64,000 nt of DNA from Lachnospiraceae bacterium (GCA_022794035.1 JAAWDX010000007.1:1-64000); one strand, 5' to 3'. Positions 45,065 through 55,229 are shown, counted from the first letter of the stretch. The notes: generated by a model from the letters alone, not told the origin. Numbers and translations: made by a program.

Positions 45065-47308
45065 TTAAACCTTCTTAAGCCCTGCCAGCTTTACAAAAAG
45101 CAGCTTTTCCCCCGCCTTTGCGAAATTGACCCGCACCTGATAATCGGCGCTTACCCATTTGACTTCCAATATGGTGCCCAGCCCAAACTTTTTATGATGC
45201 ACCGTATCTCCGGGCTGAAATGTTTCATTTTGATTTTCCGGCGGCTGCAGCGTACTCGTTTTCTTTACATATGGATTATGAAATGGCTGATTATGCTGTT
45301 TAACAAAGCTTCTTGCCGGCCTCTCCAGACGCCCCTGCTCATCTATAGCATCACGTCCCCGCATTTTACCCTCTGCCAATACCTCCGCCGGAATTTCCAT
45401 CAAAAACCTCGACGCTTTAGAGGCCTGCTCCTGCCCATGCACGCGCCTTGTTTTTGCATATGTAATAAATAGTTTTTCTCTCGCTCTCGTAATCCCCACA
45501 TAGCAGAGCCGGCGTTCCTCCTCCATATCCTCTGGGTCCTCCGATACAATACTCATGTACCCGGGGAAAACCCCATCTTCAAGCCCTGTCATAAAGACTA
45601 CCGGAAACTCCAGACCCTTGGCACTGTGCAGCGTCATCAGCGATACCACGTCAGCGCCCTCCTCATACGTGTCAATCGCCGCTACCAGCGCAAGCTCATC
45701 CAAAAAGCCCGACAGACTTGGCTCTTCGGCCCCTTCTTCATATTGAACAGATCTGCTGATCAGCTCATCGATATTTTGCATTCGATCCTCATAGCGAGCT
45801 GCATCCTCTTTCATTAAATATGCGCCATAGCCTACCTCCTCCAAGATCCTTTGAATCAGGCTGCCGATGCTCTGCGTCTTGTCTTGCTCCAGCTGACTGC
45901 GCCATTGATGAAGCAAATCTCCAAAGGCAACCAGCTTTTTAGCGCTCCTCTTGAGATCCGGTACCTCCGGTGCCATCTCCGCTGCTTCTGAAACTCCCCA
46001 TCCGCCTTCTTCTGCAAATTGTCTAAAACGTTCGGCGGTTACGGCGCCAATACCTCTCCCTGGCACATTAATGATGCGATCAGCTGCAACATAATCATGA
46101 TCATTGGCTACGACCCGCAAGTAGCAAAGCATATCCTTAATTTCTTTTCTTTGATAAAACGGTGTGCCCCCATATAAGCGATAAGGAATACTGCCCATGA
46201 CCAGCCTCTCCTCTAACGCTCTGGATTGTGCATTCGTCCGGTAAAGCAGCGCTATATCCTTATACTGCCGTCCCTTTTGATTCACCATTTGCAGAATCTG
46301 CTCTGCTATGTACTGCGCTTCTTCATTTTCATTCCAGGTTTCCTGAAGCGTAATGTTTTCCCCCTGCCCATTTTCTGTCCACAGAGTTTTCTGTTTGCGT
46401 CCCTCATTATGGGCAATCACGCTGTTGGCGGCTGTCAAAATCTTCTCTGTAGAACGGTAATTTTGCTCCAGGCGAATCACAAGCGCATTGGGAAAATCCT
46501 TTTCAAAATCAAGAATATTACGGATATTAGCGCCCCGGAACCGATAGATTGACTGATCATCATCTCCCACTACGCACAGATTTTCATATCGCTCTGCTAA
46601 TAGACGAATTAAGTAATACTGCGCTGTATTGGTATCCTGATATTCATCGACCATAATATAGCGGAACTTTTCCTGATAGTAGGCCAAAACATCGGCCTGT
46701 GTCTGAAACAGGCGCACGGTTTCACAAATAATATCATCAAAGTCCATCGCCTGATTTTCCCGAAGCGTTTTTTGATATTGCTCATACACCAAGGCTACCT
46801 TTTCCTTGAACAGGTCTCCTTTTGCTACCTCTTCTCTGTATTTAATCGGCCCTTTTAGTTCATCCTTCGCATTGCTGATCGCTGCTAAAATGCTTTTAGG
46901 CGTAAACATCTTATCGCTTAGATTCAGCTCCTTCATAATTCGCCGGATCACCGCCTTTTGATCCTCCGGATCATAAATGGTGAAGCCTTTTTCATATCCG
47001 AGCCGCTCCGCATGCTGTTTTAAAATGCGGATACAGGCGCTGTGAAAAGTGGAAATCCAAGCTCCCCGTATCGTGTCAGCGCCTACCAGTGCCGTCGCTC
47101 TTTCCTGCATTTCCTTGGCCGCCTTATTGGTAAAGGTAATCGCTAAAATATGATAGGCAGGCACCATAAGCTCCTCTACCAAATAGGAAATCCGATGTGT
47201 CAATACCCTTGTTTTACCGCTTCCCGCGCCTGCCAAAATTAAAACAGGACCTTCCGTCTGATAAACAGCCCTTTGCTGCATCTCATTTAAATTTCCGTAT
47301 TTATCCAT
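45065..47308 (-). CDS. pcrA: ATP-dependent DNA helicase PcrA/UvrD
   Basis: This superfamily 1A 3'-to-5' helicase works in repair and rolling-circle replication. Walker A AGAGSGKT is at residues 26-33, VDEYQDTN marks motif II, and a C-terminal Tudor-like domain (about 695-747, HHKKFGLGTI) is typical of PcrA and contacts RNA polymerase. The ATG at 47308 has AAGGAG seven bases upstream and gives 747 residues; the longer frame to 47398 overlaps the deacetylase gene and has no ribosome site. Confidence 0.97.
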   Translation of the reverse strand: MDKYGNLNEMQQRAVYQTEGPVLILAGAGSGKTRVLTHRISYLVEELMVPAYHILAITFTNKAAKEMQERATALVGADTIRGAWISTFHSACIRILKQHAERLGYEKGFTIYDPEDQKAVIRRIMKELNLSDKMFTPKSILAAISNAKDELKGPIKYREEVAKGDLFKEKVALVYEQYQKTLRENQAMDFDDIICETVRLFQTQADVLAYYQEKFRYIMVDEYQDTNTAQYYLIRLLAERYENLCVVGDDDQSIYRFRGANIRNILDFEKDFPNALVIRLEQNYRSTEKILTAANSVIAHNEGRKQKTLWTENGQGENITLQETWNENEEAQYIAEQILQMVNQKGRQYKDIALLYRTNAQSRALEERLVMGSIPYRLYGGTPFYQRKEIKDMLCYLRVVANDHDYVAADRIINVPGRGIGAVTAERFRQFAEEGGWGVSEAAEMAPEVPDLKRSAKKLVAFGDLLHQWRSQLEQDKTQSIGSLIQRILEEVGYGAYLMKEDAARYEDRMQNIDELISRSVQYEEGAEEPSLSGFLDELALVAAIDTYEEGADVVSLMTLHSAKGLEFPVVFMTGLEDGVFPGYMSIVSEDPEDMEEERRLCYVGITRAREKLFITYAKTRRVHGQEQASKASRFLMEIPAEVLAEGKMRGRDAIDEQGRLERPARSFVKQHNQPFHNPYVKKTSTLQPPENQNETFQPGDTVHHKKFGLGTILEVKWVSADYQVRVNFAKAGEKLLFVKLAGLKKV

Positions 47309-47348
47309 AGCTTTCTCCTTTTCACAGCGCGGCTGCCCCAGCGCAGCG

Positions 47349-48260
47349 CTATTTATAATTCTGATCAAACACCACATAGGTAGGTGCATCCTCTTCATCC
47401 AGCGTATGAAAGGAATACCCTTCCTGCTTCAGATAATCAATAATCTTCGGCAGAACCTGTACTGTTTCATCTGTTTTATTCGTCGTATGCAGCAGAATCA
47501 CTGCGATATTTTTCCCCTCTACATATTTAACTACATTTCTGTATATATCCTGAGCGGGAACATGAGAATATATGGCATCCTCTCCTGATACATTCCAATC
47601 AAAATATCGGTATCCAAGTTCATCCAGCCGTCCCTTGATTTCTCTCATGACAGCCTCTTTGCCACAATTAGAACCTCCCGGAAAGCGAACAATTGGTTCA
47701 ACCTCATATCCGGTCTGACTGCGCACACAGTTTTCCAGCTTTTTAATTTCCTCATAGAAATTATCCCAAGATTCATACAAGCTTTTATACACATGGGAAT
47801 AGGTGTGATTGGCCAGAACATGTCCATCCTCTACAATTCTGCGATACACTTCTTCCGCTAATTCTGATTCTACTCCATTTACAAAAAAGGTAGCCTTAAT
47901 ATCATATTCATCTAGAATATTCATTACTTTTAATGTGTTTTCGCAAGGACCATCATCAAAAGTCAGATAGGCTCTATAATCCTGTACGCCATGTTCACTG
48001 ACCACACCGGTTACCAGCTGATCCATTTCCGTTTCTTTTTGCATTAAAAGCTGTTCTAATAATACCTTTTCTGTCTTTACCGCCTGTAGCTCCTCCTGTA
48101 TCTGCTGTATTTCCTCTGCATGCTGCTCCCTTTCATCCTGTATCCGGGACAAAATAAAAAAGCCGGCTATCACTAAGAGAAGTAAAAAACCTATCAAGCA
48201 GATCCAAACCATATTTCTTGCCCCGGATCTTCTTTTTGCAGGGGACTCATTTTCTCTCAT
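47349..48260 (-). CDS. Membrane-anchored polysaccharide deacetylase
   Basis: The NodB domain (about 100-290) shows TFDDGP (metal Asp and catalytic Asp), NHTYSH (zinc histidines) and RFPGGS. The N-terminus has one membrane anchor (about 16-36), followed by a coiled coil rich in Glu and Gln (about 38-80) that would hold the domain away from the membrane. The likely substrate is peptidoglycan N-acetylglucosamine or a surface glycan. The ATG at 48260 has AGGAGG about nine bases upstream and gives 303 residues. It precedes pcrA by 40 bases. Confidence 0.92.
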   Translation of the reverse strand: MRENESPAKRRSGARNMVWICLIGFLLLLVIAGFFILSRIQDEREQHAEEIQQIQEELQAVKTEKVLLEQLLMQKETEMDQLVTGVVSEHGVQDYRAYLTFDDGPCENTLKVMNILDEYDIKATFFVNGVESELAEEVYRRIVEDGHVLANHTYSHVYKSLYESWDNFYEEIKKLENCVRSQTGYEVEPIVRFPGGSNCGKEAVMREIKGRLDELGYRYFDWNVSGEDAIYSHVPAQDIYRNVVKYVEGKNIAVILLHTTNKTDETVQVLPKIIDYLKQEGYSFHTLDEEDAPTYVVFDQNYK

Positions 48261-48316
48261 CGCCAAGTTTCCTCCTATTGATATCAGATAAAATCTCTCC
48301 ATCAATAGCTTGTTCA

Positions 48317-48345
48317 TTATAACAGATTTTATGTGGCTTGACTAG
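48317..48345 (-). promoter_or_regulatory. Promoter of the deacetylase-pcrA-ligA unit
   Basis: A perfect TATAAT (48317-48322) on the minus strand has a weak TAGTCA 17 bp upstream. Confidence 0.5.
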
Positions 48346-48360
48346 TCCAATTCTGCATAT

Positions 48361-48395
48361 AAAAAAGGCATACCACAAAAGTGTATGCCTTTTTT
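48361..48395 (-). terminator. Terminator after the purine permease gene
   Basis: A 13-bp perfect stem (48361-48373 with 48383-48395) with T-runs on either exit lies between azgA-type gene and the deacetylase promoter. Confidence 0.9.
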
Positions 48396-48420
48396 CATTT
48401 TAGTCTTAATCCGCAATTCT

Positions 48421-49761
48421 TTATTTAACAAAGATATAGTAGGCTAAAAATAGAATTGCCAAAACCCACATAATAATGCTGACATTTTTTCTGCGGCCAC
48501 AGCAGACATTGATCAGCACATAGGACACGATGCCAAATGCGATTCCTTCAGAGATACTATAAGCAAACGGCATCATAATCGTTGCCAAGAAAGCCGGAAT
48601 GGCCTCCGGTGCATCCTGATAGTCTACTTTAAACAACGACTCAATCATTAAAAAGCCTACAAAGATCAAAGCCGGAGCCGTTGCAAAAGAGGGAATGGCC
48701 AAGAAGATCGGAGAGAAGAATAATGCCAAAACAAACAGTCCTGCTACCGTTAAGGAGGTTAAGCCCGTCCGGCCTCCCTGTGCTACGCCTGCTGCACTTT
48801 CTACAAACGTTGTCGTGGTAGAGGTACCGCATACAGCGCCTACAGAAGTAGCAATTGCATCAGAAAGCAGCGCCTGCTTTGCCTTGGGCACCTGCCCGTT
48901 CTCATCCAGCATATCTGCCTTACTAGCCACGCCAATAAGCGTGCCGACCGTATCAAAAATATCTACAAACATAAAGGAAAGCATCACGACGATCAGATTG
49001 AGAATGAAATCTCCTCCTGCAAGTCCGCCCTGCACAGCCTCCATATTAAAGCAAGCGCCTCCAATGGTTCCGATCCAGTCAGGCAGTGAAACAATCCCGC
49101 TTGGAAGCAGAGAATCCACCTGATACCAGCCAATCAGCTCTGCAGCAATTCCCAGTATCCATGTGGCTAAAATGCCAATTAGCAAAGAACCCTTTACTTT
49201 TCTATGATGCAGCACAGCGATGATCAAAACGCCTACCACTGCTAAACAGGGGCCTGCAGCCGTCATCTCGCCAAGCGTAACGCCTGTAGAGCTGTTCTGC
49301 ACAACAACTCCTGCATTTTGTAATCCTACAAAAGCAATGAACAGGCCAATGCCTGCGGAAATACCATATTTCAGATTTTTAGGAATGGCATTCAAGATAG
49401 CCTCACGCACATTGACAACGCTGAGCAGAATGAACAAAAGTCCCTCGAGAAATACAGCAAATAATGCCAGCTGCCAGGAATAGCCATATCCAAGCACAAC
49501 TGTAAATGCCATATAGGCATTGAGCCCCATGCCGGGCGCCAGCGCAAAAGGAAGGTTCGCCAGCAGGGCCATCGCTGTCGTTCCGACAATCGCAGCAATC
49601 GCCGTAGCGGTAAACAGTTCGCCTGTAGGCATGCCTGTTGCTCCTAAAATACTCGGGTTAACAGCCAAAATATAAGCCATCGTCATAAAGGTTGTTAATC
49701 CTGCCAAGACCTCGGTCTTAACATCTGTTTTGTTCTCCTTTAACTTAAAGAAGTCTTTCAT
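48421..49761 (-). CDS. AzgA/PbuG-type purine permease (NCS2)
   Basis: The 446-residue transporter has about 12-14 helices and belongs to the AzgA branch of NCS2 (adenine/guanine/hypoxanthine:H+ symport). It begins KENKTDVKTEVLAGLTTFMTMAYILAVNP-like (about residues 7-35) and contains the GTSTTTTFVESAAGVA motif near 314-329. The specific purine cannot be told. No purine riboswitch is present: the predicted leader is only about 35 bases. Confidence 0.92.
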   Translation of the reverse strand: MKDFFKLKENKTDVKTEVLAGLTTFMTMAYILAVNPSILGATGMPTGELFTATAIAAIVGTTAMALLANLPFALAPGMGLNAYMAFTVVLGYGYSWQLALFAVFLEGLLFILLSVVNVREAILNAIPKNLKYGISAGIGLFIAFVGLQNAGVVVQNSSTGVTLGEMTAAGPCLAVVGVLIIAVLHHRKVKGSLLIGILATWILGIAAELIGWYQVDSLLPSGIVSLPDWIGTIGGACFNMEAVQGGLAGGDFILNLIVVMLSFMFVDIFDTVGTLIGVASKADMLDENGQVPKAKQALLSDAIATSVGAVCGTSTTTTFVESAAGVAQGGRTGLTSLTVAGLFVLALFFSPIFLAIPSFATAPALIFVGFLMIESLFKVDYQDAPEAIPAFLATIMMPFAYSISEGIAFGIVSYVLINVCCGRRKNVSIIMWVLAILFLAYYIFVK

Positions 49762-49803
49762 TGGATTCGATCTCCTTTCATAAGAGAAATAAATGATGCC
49801 GCT

Positions 49804-49832
49804 ATCATAGCAAAAAGACTGTCGAGTGTCAA
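49804..49832 (-). promoter_or_regulatory. Purine permease promoter
   Basis: On the minus strand a perfect TTGACA (49827-49832) and TATGAT (49804-49809) are separated by 17 bp. Confidence 0.8.
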
Positions 49833-49901
49833 CGATTTTTTGAACAATTTGTAAATTTTACGCATCTTTTTAATTGCATCCGGCAATTTCAAGAAAATTC
49901 T

Positions 49902-50825
49902 TTACAAGCTTCCCTGCTCTGCTAAATATTTACTGACCCCTGTAATGGCAACAGCACCATCTGAAACCGCCGTCACAATCTGCCGCAGCGGTTTCACCCT
50001 TAAATCTCCTGCCGCAAAAATACCTGCCGCACTGGTTTGCATATACTCGTCACAAACTACAAATCCATGCTGCATTTCTGCAATATCCTGCAAAAGCTCT
50101 GTATTAGGATCCATTCCTACAGCGATAAATACGCCATCTACTGCAAGCTCGGTGAGCTCCTCTGTCTGATTATTCTTTAGCACAACGCCCTCCACTGCCA
50201 GTGAGCCCTTGATTTCTTCCACCTCAGTATTCCAAAGAATCTCCAGCTTGTCGTTTTCCCTCGCGCTGCGTGCCAAAATGCCAGCAGCCCGCAGCTTATC
50301 TCTCCTATGCGCTAAATATACCTTTCGGCACATATGTGTCAGATAAATTGCATCCTCCACTGCCACATCTCCGCCTCCCACTACCAGTACATCCTTTTGT
50401 CTGAAAAATCCTCCGTCACAGGTCGCGCAGTAGCTAACGCCATGTCCCGAAAGCTCCTTCTCTCCTGGTGCGCCTAATACTCTATGCCGGCAGCCTGTCG
50501 CCACCACAATTGTCCGCGTTTCATATGTCTGATTGGATGTGACCACTTTTTTCACTGCTTGGTCAGCATCCTCAATTCGAAGCACCTCATCCATCACTTC
50601 CTGAACACCATACTTTTGACTATGCTCCGCCATCTTGCCTGCTAAGCTCATCCCATCCAGCATCGGCAGCCCAGGATAATTATCCACCTCATACGTATTC
50701 AGCACCTGTCCACCCGGAAACCCTTTTTCGATCCGCAGCGTTTTGATCTCAGCCCTGCCTGCATAGATCTGTGCGGCCATCCCTGCCGGGCCGCCTCCAA
50801 TAATAATACAATCATATACGTCCAT
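49902..50825 (-). CDS. trxB: Thioredoxin reductase-like flavoprotein
   Basis: The 307-residue protein has an FAD-binding GGGPAG (10-15), the redox pair CATC (133-136), an NAD(P)-binding GGGDVAVE and a C-terminal FAAGDLR motif. It reduces thioredoxin or a related partner; no trxA gene is nearby. The ATG at 50825 follows GGGAGGAG and lies inside the 3' end of the peptidase gene (14-base overlap), so translation is probably coupled. Ferredoxin-dependent relatives also exist in Clostridia, so the electron donor is not certain. Confidence 0.93.
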   Translation of the reverse strand: MDVYDCIIIGGGPAGMAAQIYAGRAEIKTLRIEKGFPGGQVLNTYEVDNYPGLPMLDGMSLAGKMAEHSQKYGVQEVMDEVLRIEDADQAVKKVVTSNQTYETRTIVVATGCRHRVLGAPGEKELSGHGVSYCATCDGGFFRQKDVLVVGGGDVAVEDAIYLTHMCRKVYLAHRRDKLRAAGILARSARENDKLEILWNTEVEEIKGSLAVEGVVLKNNQTEELTELAVDGVFIAVGMDPNTELLQDIAEMQHGFVVCDEYMQTSAAGIFAAGDLRVKPLRQIVTAVSDGAVAITGVSKYLAEQGSL

Positions 50826-52905
50826 AAAATTCTCCTCCCAGTTCATTCTGCATGGCCATAATCGGCACATTCAGCATATCCGTTCCAATCAGCACAAAAC
50901 GGCCTCCCCTGATCAGATCCAGTTCAGAACCATCTTCTTTAACAACACTAATACGCCCAATTCGGTCATACGGCAGTGTTAAATCCGTATGCTTTTGTGT
51001 ATACGCCTTTTCCGGCTCTGATCTGCGCAGAATAGATCGTTCATTATCCTTTGCAACCACCTCTTTATGATCCAGCGGATTAAAAACAGGGATCTCCTCT
51101 TCATACGCAAAGCATGTATCGCCAATTGCAAAATGGGGCCCTGTTTTTTCCAGAATCAAAGTGGGAAGCTTCTGTAAAATATCAAATTTCTGCGCTGTAC
51201 AATAGGCCCACGTATTCGTTCCGATCGCAAATTCTCCCATCGGCAGCCCTTCCTGCATATCCAGTAAATTCTCATACACATAGGCTTTTCCAAGCTCTGC
51301 ATCCTCAAAATTAGTACAGGAATACTCTTTCACACACCCATTTTCAAAAAGCAGCTGCAAATTCTCATACCGCAGCCCATTGATTTCAACTGCATCCAGA
51401 TGCAAAAGCCCATTAGTCCCCTTCAGCTGCGGAGACGTAAACACTTCTCCAGCCGGCAGATTCACATCAGCCAGACAATTCATAAAATTCGTCTGCTTTT
51501 TAGGGCTACTAAGCGGCTGCAGGGCAATCCTGATATCCGTCTCATTGCCTTCACGCCCTGTCACATGCACCTCGCTGCCACGCCCCAGCGCCTGGATCAG
51601 AGCCTGCTGTGCCTTCGCAATATGCTCCTCCTCCATTGTATTAATCTGCACCATCTCATTGAAAATTTCTGCAAAATGCTCGCTGATTGCCGGAACCGGA
51701 AGCGCCATCATCGTATAGCTGCTCTCATGCAAACGGCCAATACGGTATTTCTCCTGCTCATAATACTGCTGCATTTCCTCTACCAGCTTACTCTGTTCCT
51801 CCGTCAGATCCAGCGCTTCTTCACAAAATTCAGGAACAAAAAACGCTTCACCAAATCCCTCCAGCTCTATGATGCCGCCAAATCCATGCAGCAGACCTGC
51901 ATTTTCCTGCAATACCTTCTGCATCGCTTCCTTTTGTTTTTCACAATAAGCTTCATTCAAATACAAACCATAATCATAGCGATGGTCATACTCATATTGA
52001 CGATTGATCTGGTTGCTGAACATATTAGCAACAAACGGCTCCATAGAAAGCTCCGTCCGGCACAGATCCATCACCCTCTTGACCAGCCGTTCCATACCAA
52101 TCGGACAATCAATGGCGACTGCGCTTTTTTTACGCATATCTTTATTATTACGAATAAATCCTTTTTTAAACCCTTCTATCATCGTCTTGGCCATACGGTC
52201 AATCTTTTCCTGCGGCAGCGCCGCAAAAAAACGCTGCAGGCTTTCTTCCTGTTCACCAACCGGCATTCCAAGCTGATACAGGTAGTACGGCTGGGATAAA
52301 TCCTCGCTATCTAGAAGATCTGTCAGCGCTGCATCCGATACATTATACTGTTTATGAAAATCAAGCTCTGCTTCTATGCCGGCATGCGCTAACCTGTATT
52401 GCTTAATCAGATCTACAATCTGCTCTGCCCGCACCTGACCATGGGTAATCTTTTTATATAATTCAAAATAAAATTCAATTCGATCGGCCAGTAAAAATCG
52501 GCGATGACAATAGGCATCCTGTACTGCATCCTTAAACATCTTTGCCACAGCTGCCAAAACAGGCCCCAGTTCTTTGCCTATAAACGAAGCCATATACTTT
52601 GGATTCAGATAGCTCTTACCATACTGAGAGCTGGATAGCTCGCCAAATATAAGCTCCTGATCCTGCTTCATATCCGCTAGCAAAGCAGTGTCCCTGTATT
52701 CCTTTGTCCATTTTTCCTCAAACTTGGTCAGAAGAAGCAGGTATTCTCCCTGTGCTTTTGCATACCAAAACATTTTCTCCCTAAAGCCCCGCTCCTTCGT
52801 TGCCGTCATCTGCTTTACCATAGAAGCAAGCTTTTCTCTTAATTCCTGATACCGCGCTTCGCTTCGGCAATTATATAATTTATAAAAGTCTTCGTAATTA
52901 AACAT
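50812..52905 (-). CDS. M29-type aminopeptidase with long N-terminal extension
   Basis: The C-terminal ~300 residues match M29 metallo-aminopeptidases (AmpS/PepS): GEVFTSP (485-491), LLFENG (518-523), GEFAIGTN (557-564) and EKTGPHFAIGD (586-596) hold the metal-binding residues. The protein is 697 residues, while typical members have about 410. The first ~390 residues are helical and acidic or aromatic and match nothing I recognise. They could shape the peptide entrance or mediate assembly. No signal peptide is seen, so it is cytosolic. It heads a two-gene unit with trxB. Confidence 0.85.
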   Translation of the reverse strand: MFNYEDFYKLYNCRSEARYQELREKLASMVKQMTATKERGFREKMFWYAKAQGEYLLLLTKFEEKWTKEYRDTALLADMKQDQELIFGELSSSQYGKSYLNPKYMASFIGKELGPVLAAVAKMFKDAVQDAYCHRRFLLADRIEFYFELYKKITHGQVRAEQIVDLIKQYRLAHAGIEAELDFHKQYNVSDAALTDLLDSEDLSQPYYLYQLGMPVGEQEESLQRFFAALPQEKIDRMAKTMIEGFKKGFIRNNKDMRKKSAVAIDCPIGMERLVKRVMDLCRTELSMEPFVANMFSNQINRQYEYDHRYDYGLYLNEAYCEKQKEAMQKVLQENAGLLHGFGGIIELEGFGEAFFVPEFCEEALDLTEEQSKLVEEMQQYYEQEKYRIGRLHESSYTMMALPVPAISEHFAEIFNEMVQINTMEEEHIAKAQQALIQALGRGSEVHVTGREGNETDIRIALQPLSSPKKQTNFMNCLADVNLPAGEVFTSPQLKGTNGLLHLDAVEINGLRYENLQLLFENGCVKEYSCTNFEDAELGKAYVYENLLDMQEGLPMGEFAIGTNTWAYCTAQKFDILQKLPTLILEKTGPHFAIGDTCFAYEEEIPVFNPLDHKEVVAKDNERSILRRSEPEKAYTQKHTDLTLPYDRIGRISVVKEDGSELDLIRGGRFVLIGTDMLNVPIMAMQNELGGEFYGRI

Positions 52906-52939
52906 TTTCTTCTCCCGTAAATTGCATTTTTCTATTTTT

Positions 52940-52968
52940 AGTATAGCATAGTGCCTTCATAAGTTCAA
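52940..52968 (-). promoter_or_regulatory. Promoter of the M29 peptidase-trxB unit
   Basis: TTGAAC (52963-52968) and TATACT (52940-52945) on the minus strand are 17 bp apart; GGGAGAAG precedes the start codon. Confidence 0.75.
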
Positions 52969-53009
52969 CTGATTCTCCGCTATCTCTCTTATCTTCTTCT
53001 TTAAAAAAC

Positions 53010-53042
53010 ACAACAAAAAAAGCGCTGTCATCAGCGCTTTTT
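53010..53042 (-). terminator. Terminator of the tRNA-Gln unit
   Basis: An 11-bp stem (53017-53027 with 53032-53042) with a TCAT loop is followed on the minus strand by seven T residues. It begins three bases after the tRNA 3' end. Confidence 0.9.
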
Positions 53043-53045
53043 AAC

Positions 53046-53116
53046 TGGGCATGAAGGATTCGAACCTACGAATGCTGGAGTCAGAGTCCAGTGCCTTACC
53101 GCTTGGCGAATGCCCA
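53046..53116 (-). tRNA. tRNA-Gln (anticodon CTG)
   Basis: The minus strand folds as a cloverleaf: acceptor TGGGCAT/ATGCCCA, anticodon stem CTGGA/TCCAG around loop CTCTGAC (anticodon CTG, reading CAG), and T-arm with GTTCGAATC. The U1-A72 pair is typical of glutamine tRNAs. CCA is not encoded. It is a single-gene unit with its own perfect promoter and terminator. Confidence 0.95.
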
Positions 53117-53146
53117 TTATGATCTTCTCTCTTGAAGACAGTGACT

Positions 53147-53175
53147 ATTATACCCATTTTGTTTTTATTTGTCAA
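53147..53175 (-). promoter_or_regulatory. Consensus promoter of tRNA-Gln
   Basis: TTGACA (53170-53175) and TATAAT (53147-53152) on the minus strand match consensus perfectly with a 17-bp spacer. Confidence 0.92.
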
Positions 53176-53202
53176 CCATTTTTTTAAGAAATTTAAATCC
53201 TC

Positions 53203-53242
53203 AAAAAAATAGTAGCCTAAGCCATCTAAGGCTGAGACTACT
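53203..53242 (-). terminator. Terminator after ftsH
   Basis: A 13-position stem with one mismatch and one wobble closes AGTAG (53211-53215) on CTACT (53238-53242), followed on the minus strand by TTTTTTT. A second small hairpin (53258-53266 with 53271-53279) lies between this and the ftsH stop. No gene is present in this gap. Confidence 0.8.
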
Positions 53243-53354
53243 TCAAGGAGAAGGTTTGTTCGTATTCTTAAATACGAACTAATAAATATGGGGGTTACGT
53301 CATCATATTATCACATTTTTTTCAAATATACAACATATTTCTTCTATTTTCTGT

Positions 53355-55169
53355 TTATTCTTCTTCCTGCAAAATTTGCAAAAACTCCTGTCTATGAATC
53401 GTTTCCTTTTCCATCAGATATCTTGAAACAATTAAAATTTTTTCCTGATGCCGATCAATCAGGTCTATGGCTCTCTGATGCTGCTCTTTAATGATTCTGA
53501 GGACCTCATCGTCAATACTTTTCTCCGTTATTTCCCCATAGCGTTTGATGGGTCTTCCGTCTAAATATGCAGAAGAGGAAGATTCTAACCCCATCATATC
53601 AAACCGCTTTGTCATACCATATACTGTCACCATTCTCCTAGCAGATTCCGTTGCCTTTTCAATATCATTGACGGCTCCCGTAGAGATCTGTTTTAAAAAC
53701 ACTTCCTCCGCCGCTCGGCCGCCTAAAGCAACACAGATCTGATCTTCCATCTCCTGCTGCATCACTAAATATTTTTCCTCTTCGGGCAGCTGCATTGTAT
53801 ACCCCAAAGCCCCTTTTGTTCTGGGAATAATCGTAATCTTATGCACCTCATTGGCTCCTGGCAAAATATGCGCTAAAAACGCATGTCCTACCTCATGATA
53901 GGCAACAGCCTGTTTTTCTTTTAATGAAAGCACTCTATCCCTTTTGATTTTTCCGGCAAGAACAATCTCCAAAGCTTCTTCCAAATCCGACTGCTCTATA
54001 TGCCTGCGCCCTTTTCTCACTGCCAGAAGAGCTCCTTCATTAATCATATTGGCTAAATCTGCCCCTGAAGCTCCCGGCGTCACTTTAGCGATCGCTTCCA
54101 GATCTACATTCTCTGAAACCTTTACTTTTTTAGCATGCACATTTAAAATTTGCTTTCGTCCGATCAGATCCGGTGTTTCCACAGGGATTGTGCGGTCAAA
54201 ACGTCCCGGCCTTAGCAAAGCAGGGTCCAGAATTTCCGGACGATTGGTTGCGCCTAAGATCACGACCCCTTTTGAGGAATCAAGCCCATCCATTTCTGTC
54301 AAAAGCTGATTCAGCGTTTGCTCTCGTTCATCATTACCTGAAAAACCACTATCTCTCTTCTTTCCAATCGCATCAATCTCATCAATAAAGATAATACAGG
54401 GTGCTTTTTCCTGAGCCTGCTTAAACAGATCACGCACACGCGCCGCTCCCATGCCGACAAACATCTGTACAAATTCAGAACCTGAAATAGAAAAAAACGG
54501 CACATGTGCCTCACCGGCGACTGCCTTTGCCAGCAGCGTCTTGCCCGTCCCCGGAGGGCCAACCAAGAGAGCCCCTTTGGGCATCTTAGCCCCAATTTCT
54601 TTATATTTATCCGGATGATGAAGCAAATCTACAATTTCGACCAGTGATTCCTTTGCTTCTTCTTCCCCTGCTACATCTGAAAATAATGTACCGGTTTCAT
54701 TTTCTGCATAAATCTTTGCATTATTTTTTCCAAATGACATGGAATCTCCCATGCTCCGTGTAATCCCTTTGCTTAAAAAACGCCAAACCACAATAAAAAG
54801 CAAAATAGGCACCACATACTGCAGTACCAGCATCAAAGCTCCGTTTCCTGTCTGTGTCAGTCCACTATAAACTGCAATTCCATTTTCTTCAATAAACTCT
54901 GTAATAGCTGACATCGACTCTGTAGGAATTGTATAATATGTGAGCACAGCATCCTCTTTTAAATAAAATTGAAGCTGGCCAGAGCTGGTGTTCATTTTTA
55001 CATTTTCCACCCTTTTTTCTTTCACCATCTGCTTAAATTCACTATATAATACTTCCTTATTGGTACCAGCCCTAACCAAGCGATTGATCCCAACCATCAT
55101 GATGACTACAGCAACAAAATAAATGATTCCTATTTTAATCTTTCTATGCTTAACATCCTTATCTGCCAC
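53355..55169 (-). CDS. ftsH: ATP-dependent zinc metalloprotease FtsH
   Basis: FtsH is a membrane-anchored hexamer that degrades misassembled membrane and regulatory proteins. It has two membrane helices (about 12-28 and 110-133) around an external domain, an AAA domain with Walker A GPPGTGKT (204-211), Walker B IIFIDEID (259-266) and the SRH region, and the zinc site HEVGH (425-429). The 604 residues are normal. The start is GTG at 55169, about seven bases after AAAGGT. It is preceded by a terminator of the upstream membrane protein gene. Confidence 0.97.
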   Translation of the reverse strand: MADKDVKHRKIKIGIIYFVAVVIMMVGINRLVRAGTNKEVLYSEFKQMVKEKRVENVKMNTSSGQLQFYLKEDAVLTYYTIPTESMSAITEFIEENGIAVYSGLTQTGNGALMLVLQYVVPILLFIVVWRFLSKGITRSMGDSMSFGKNNAKIYAENETGTLFSDVAGEEEAKESLVEIVDLLHHPDKYKEIGAKMPKGALLVGPPGTGKTLLAKAVAGEAHVPFFSISGSEFVQMFVGMGAARVRDLFKQAQEKAPCIIFIDEIDAIGKKRDSGFSGNDEREQTLNQLLTEMDGLDSSKGVVILGATNRPEILDPALLRPGRFDRTIPVETPDLIGRKQILNVHAKKVKVSENVDLEAIAKVTPGASGADLANMINEGALLAVRKGRRHIEQSDLEEALEIVLAGKIKRDRVLSLKEKQAVAYHEVGHAFLAHILPGANEVHKITIIPRTKGALGYTMQLPEEEKYLVMQQEMEDQICVALGGRAAEEVFLKQISTGAVNDIEKATESARRMVTVYGMTKRFDMMGLESSSSAYLDGRPIKRYGEITEKSIDDEVLRIIKEQHQRAIDLIDRHQEKILIVSRYLMEKETIHRQEFLQILQEEE

Positions 55170-55191
55170 AGTGAATACCTTTCTTTAATCA

Positions 55192-55229
55192 ATAAGCTCG
55201 GAAACGCTTTCAGGCGTCTCCGAGCTTAT
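55192..55229 (-). terminator. Terminator between the membrane protein gene and ftsH
   Basis: A long stem (55192-55207 with 55214-55229, about 14 of 16 positions paired) with a six-base loop precedes TTATTGATT on the minus strand. The T-run is poor, so read-through into ftsH is likely. Confidence 0.6.

Noticed and set aside
49762-49901. A purine riboswitch before the AzgA-type permease
   Set aside because: The promoter lies too close to the start codon (about 35 bases of leader), and no purine aptamer core is visible.
51400-52299. A 299-residue open frame on the plus strand opposite the M29 peptidase gene
   Set aside because: The opposite strand encodes a recognisable enzyme; this frame has no domain and no ribosome site.
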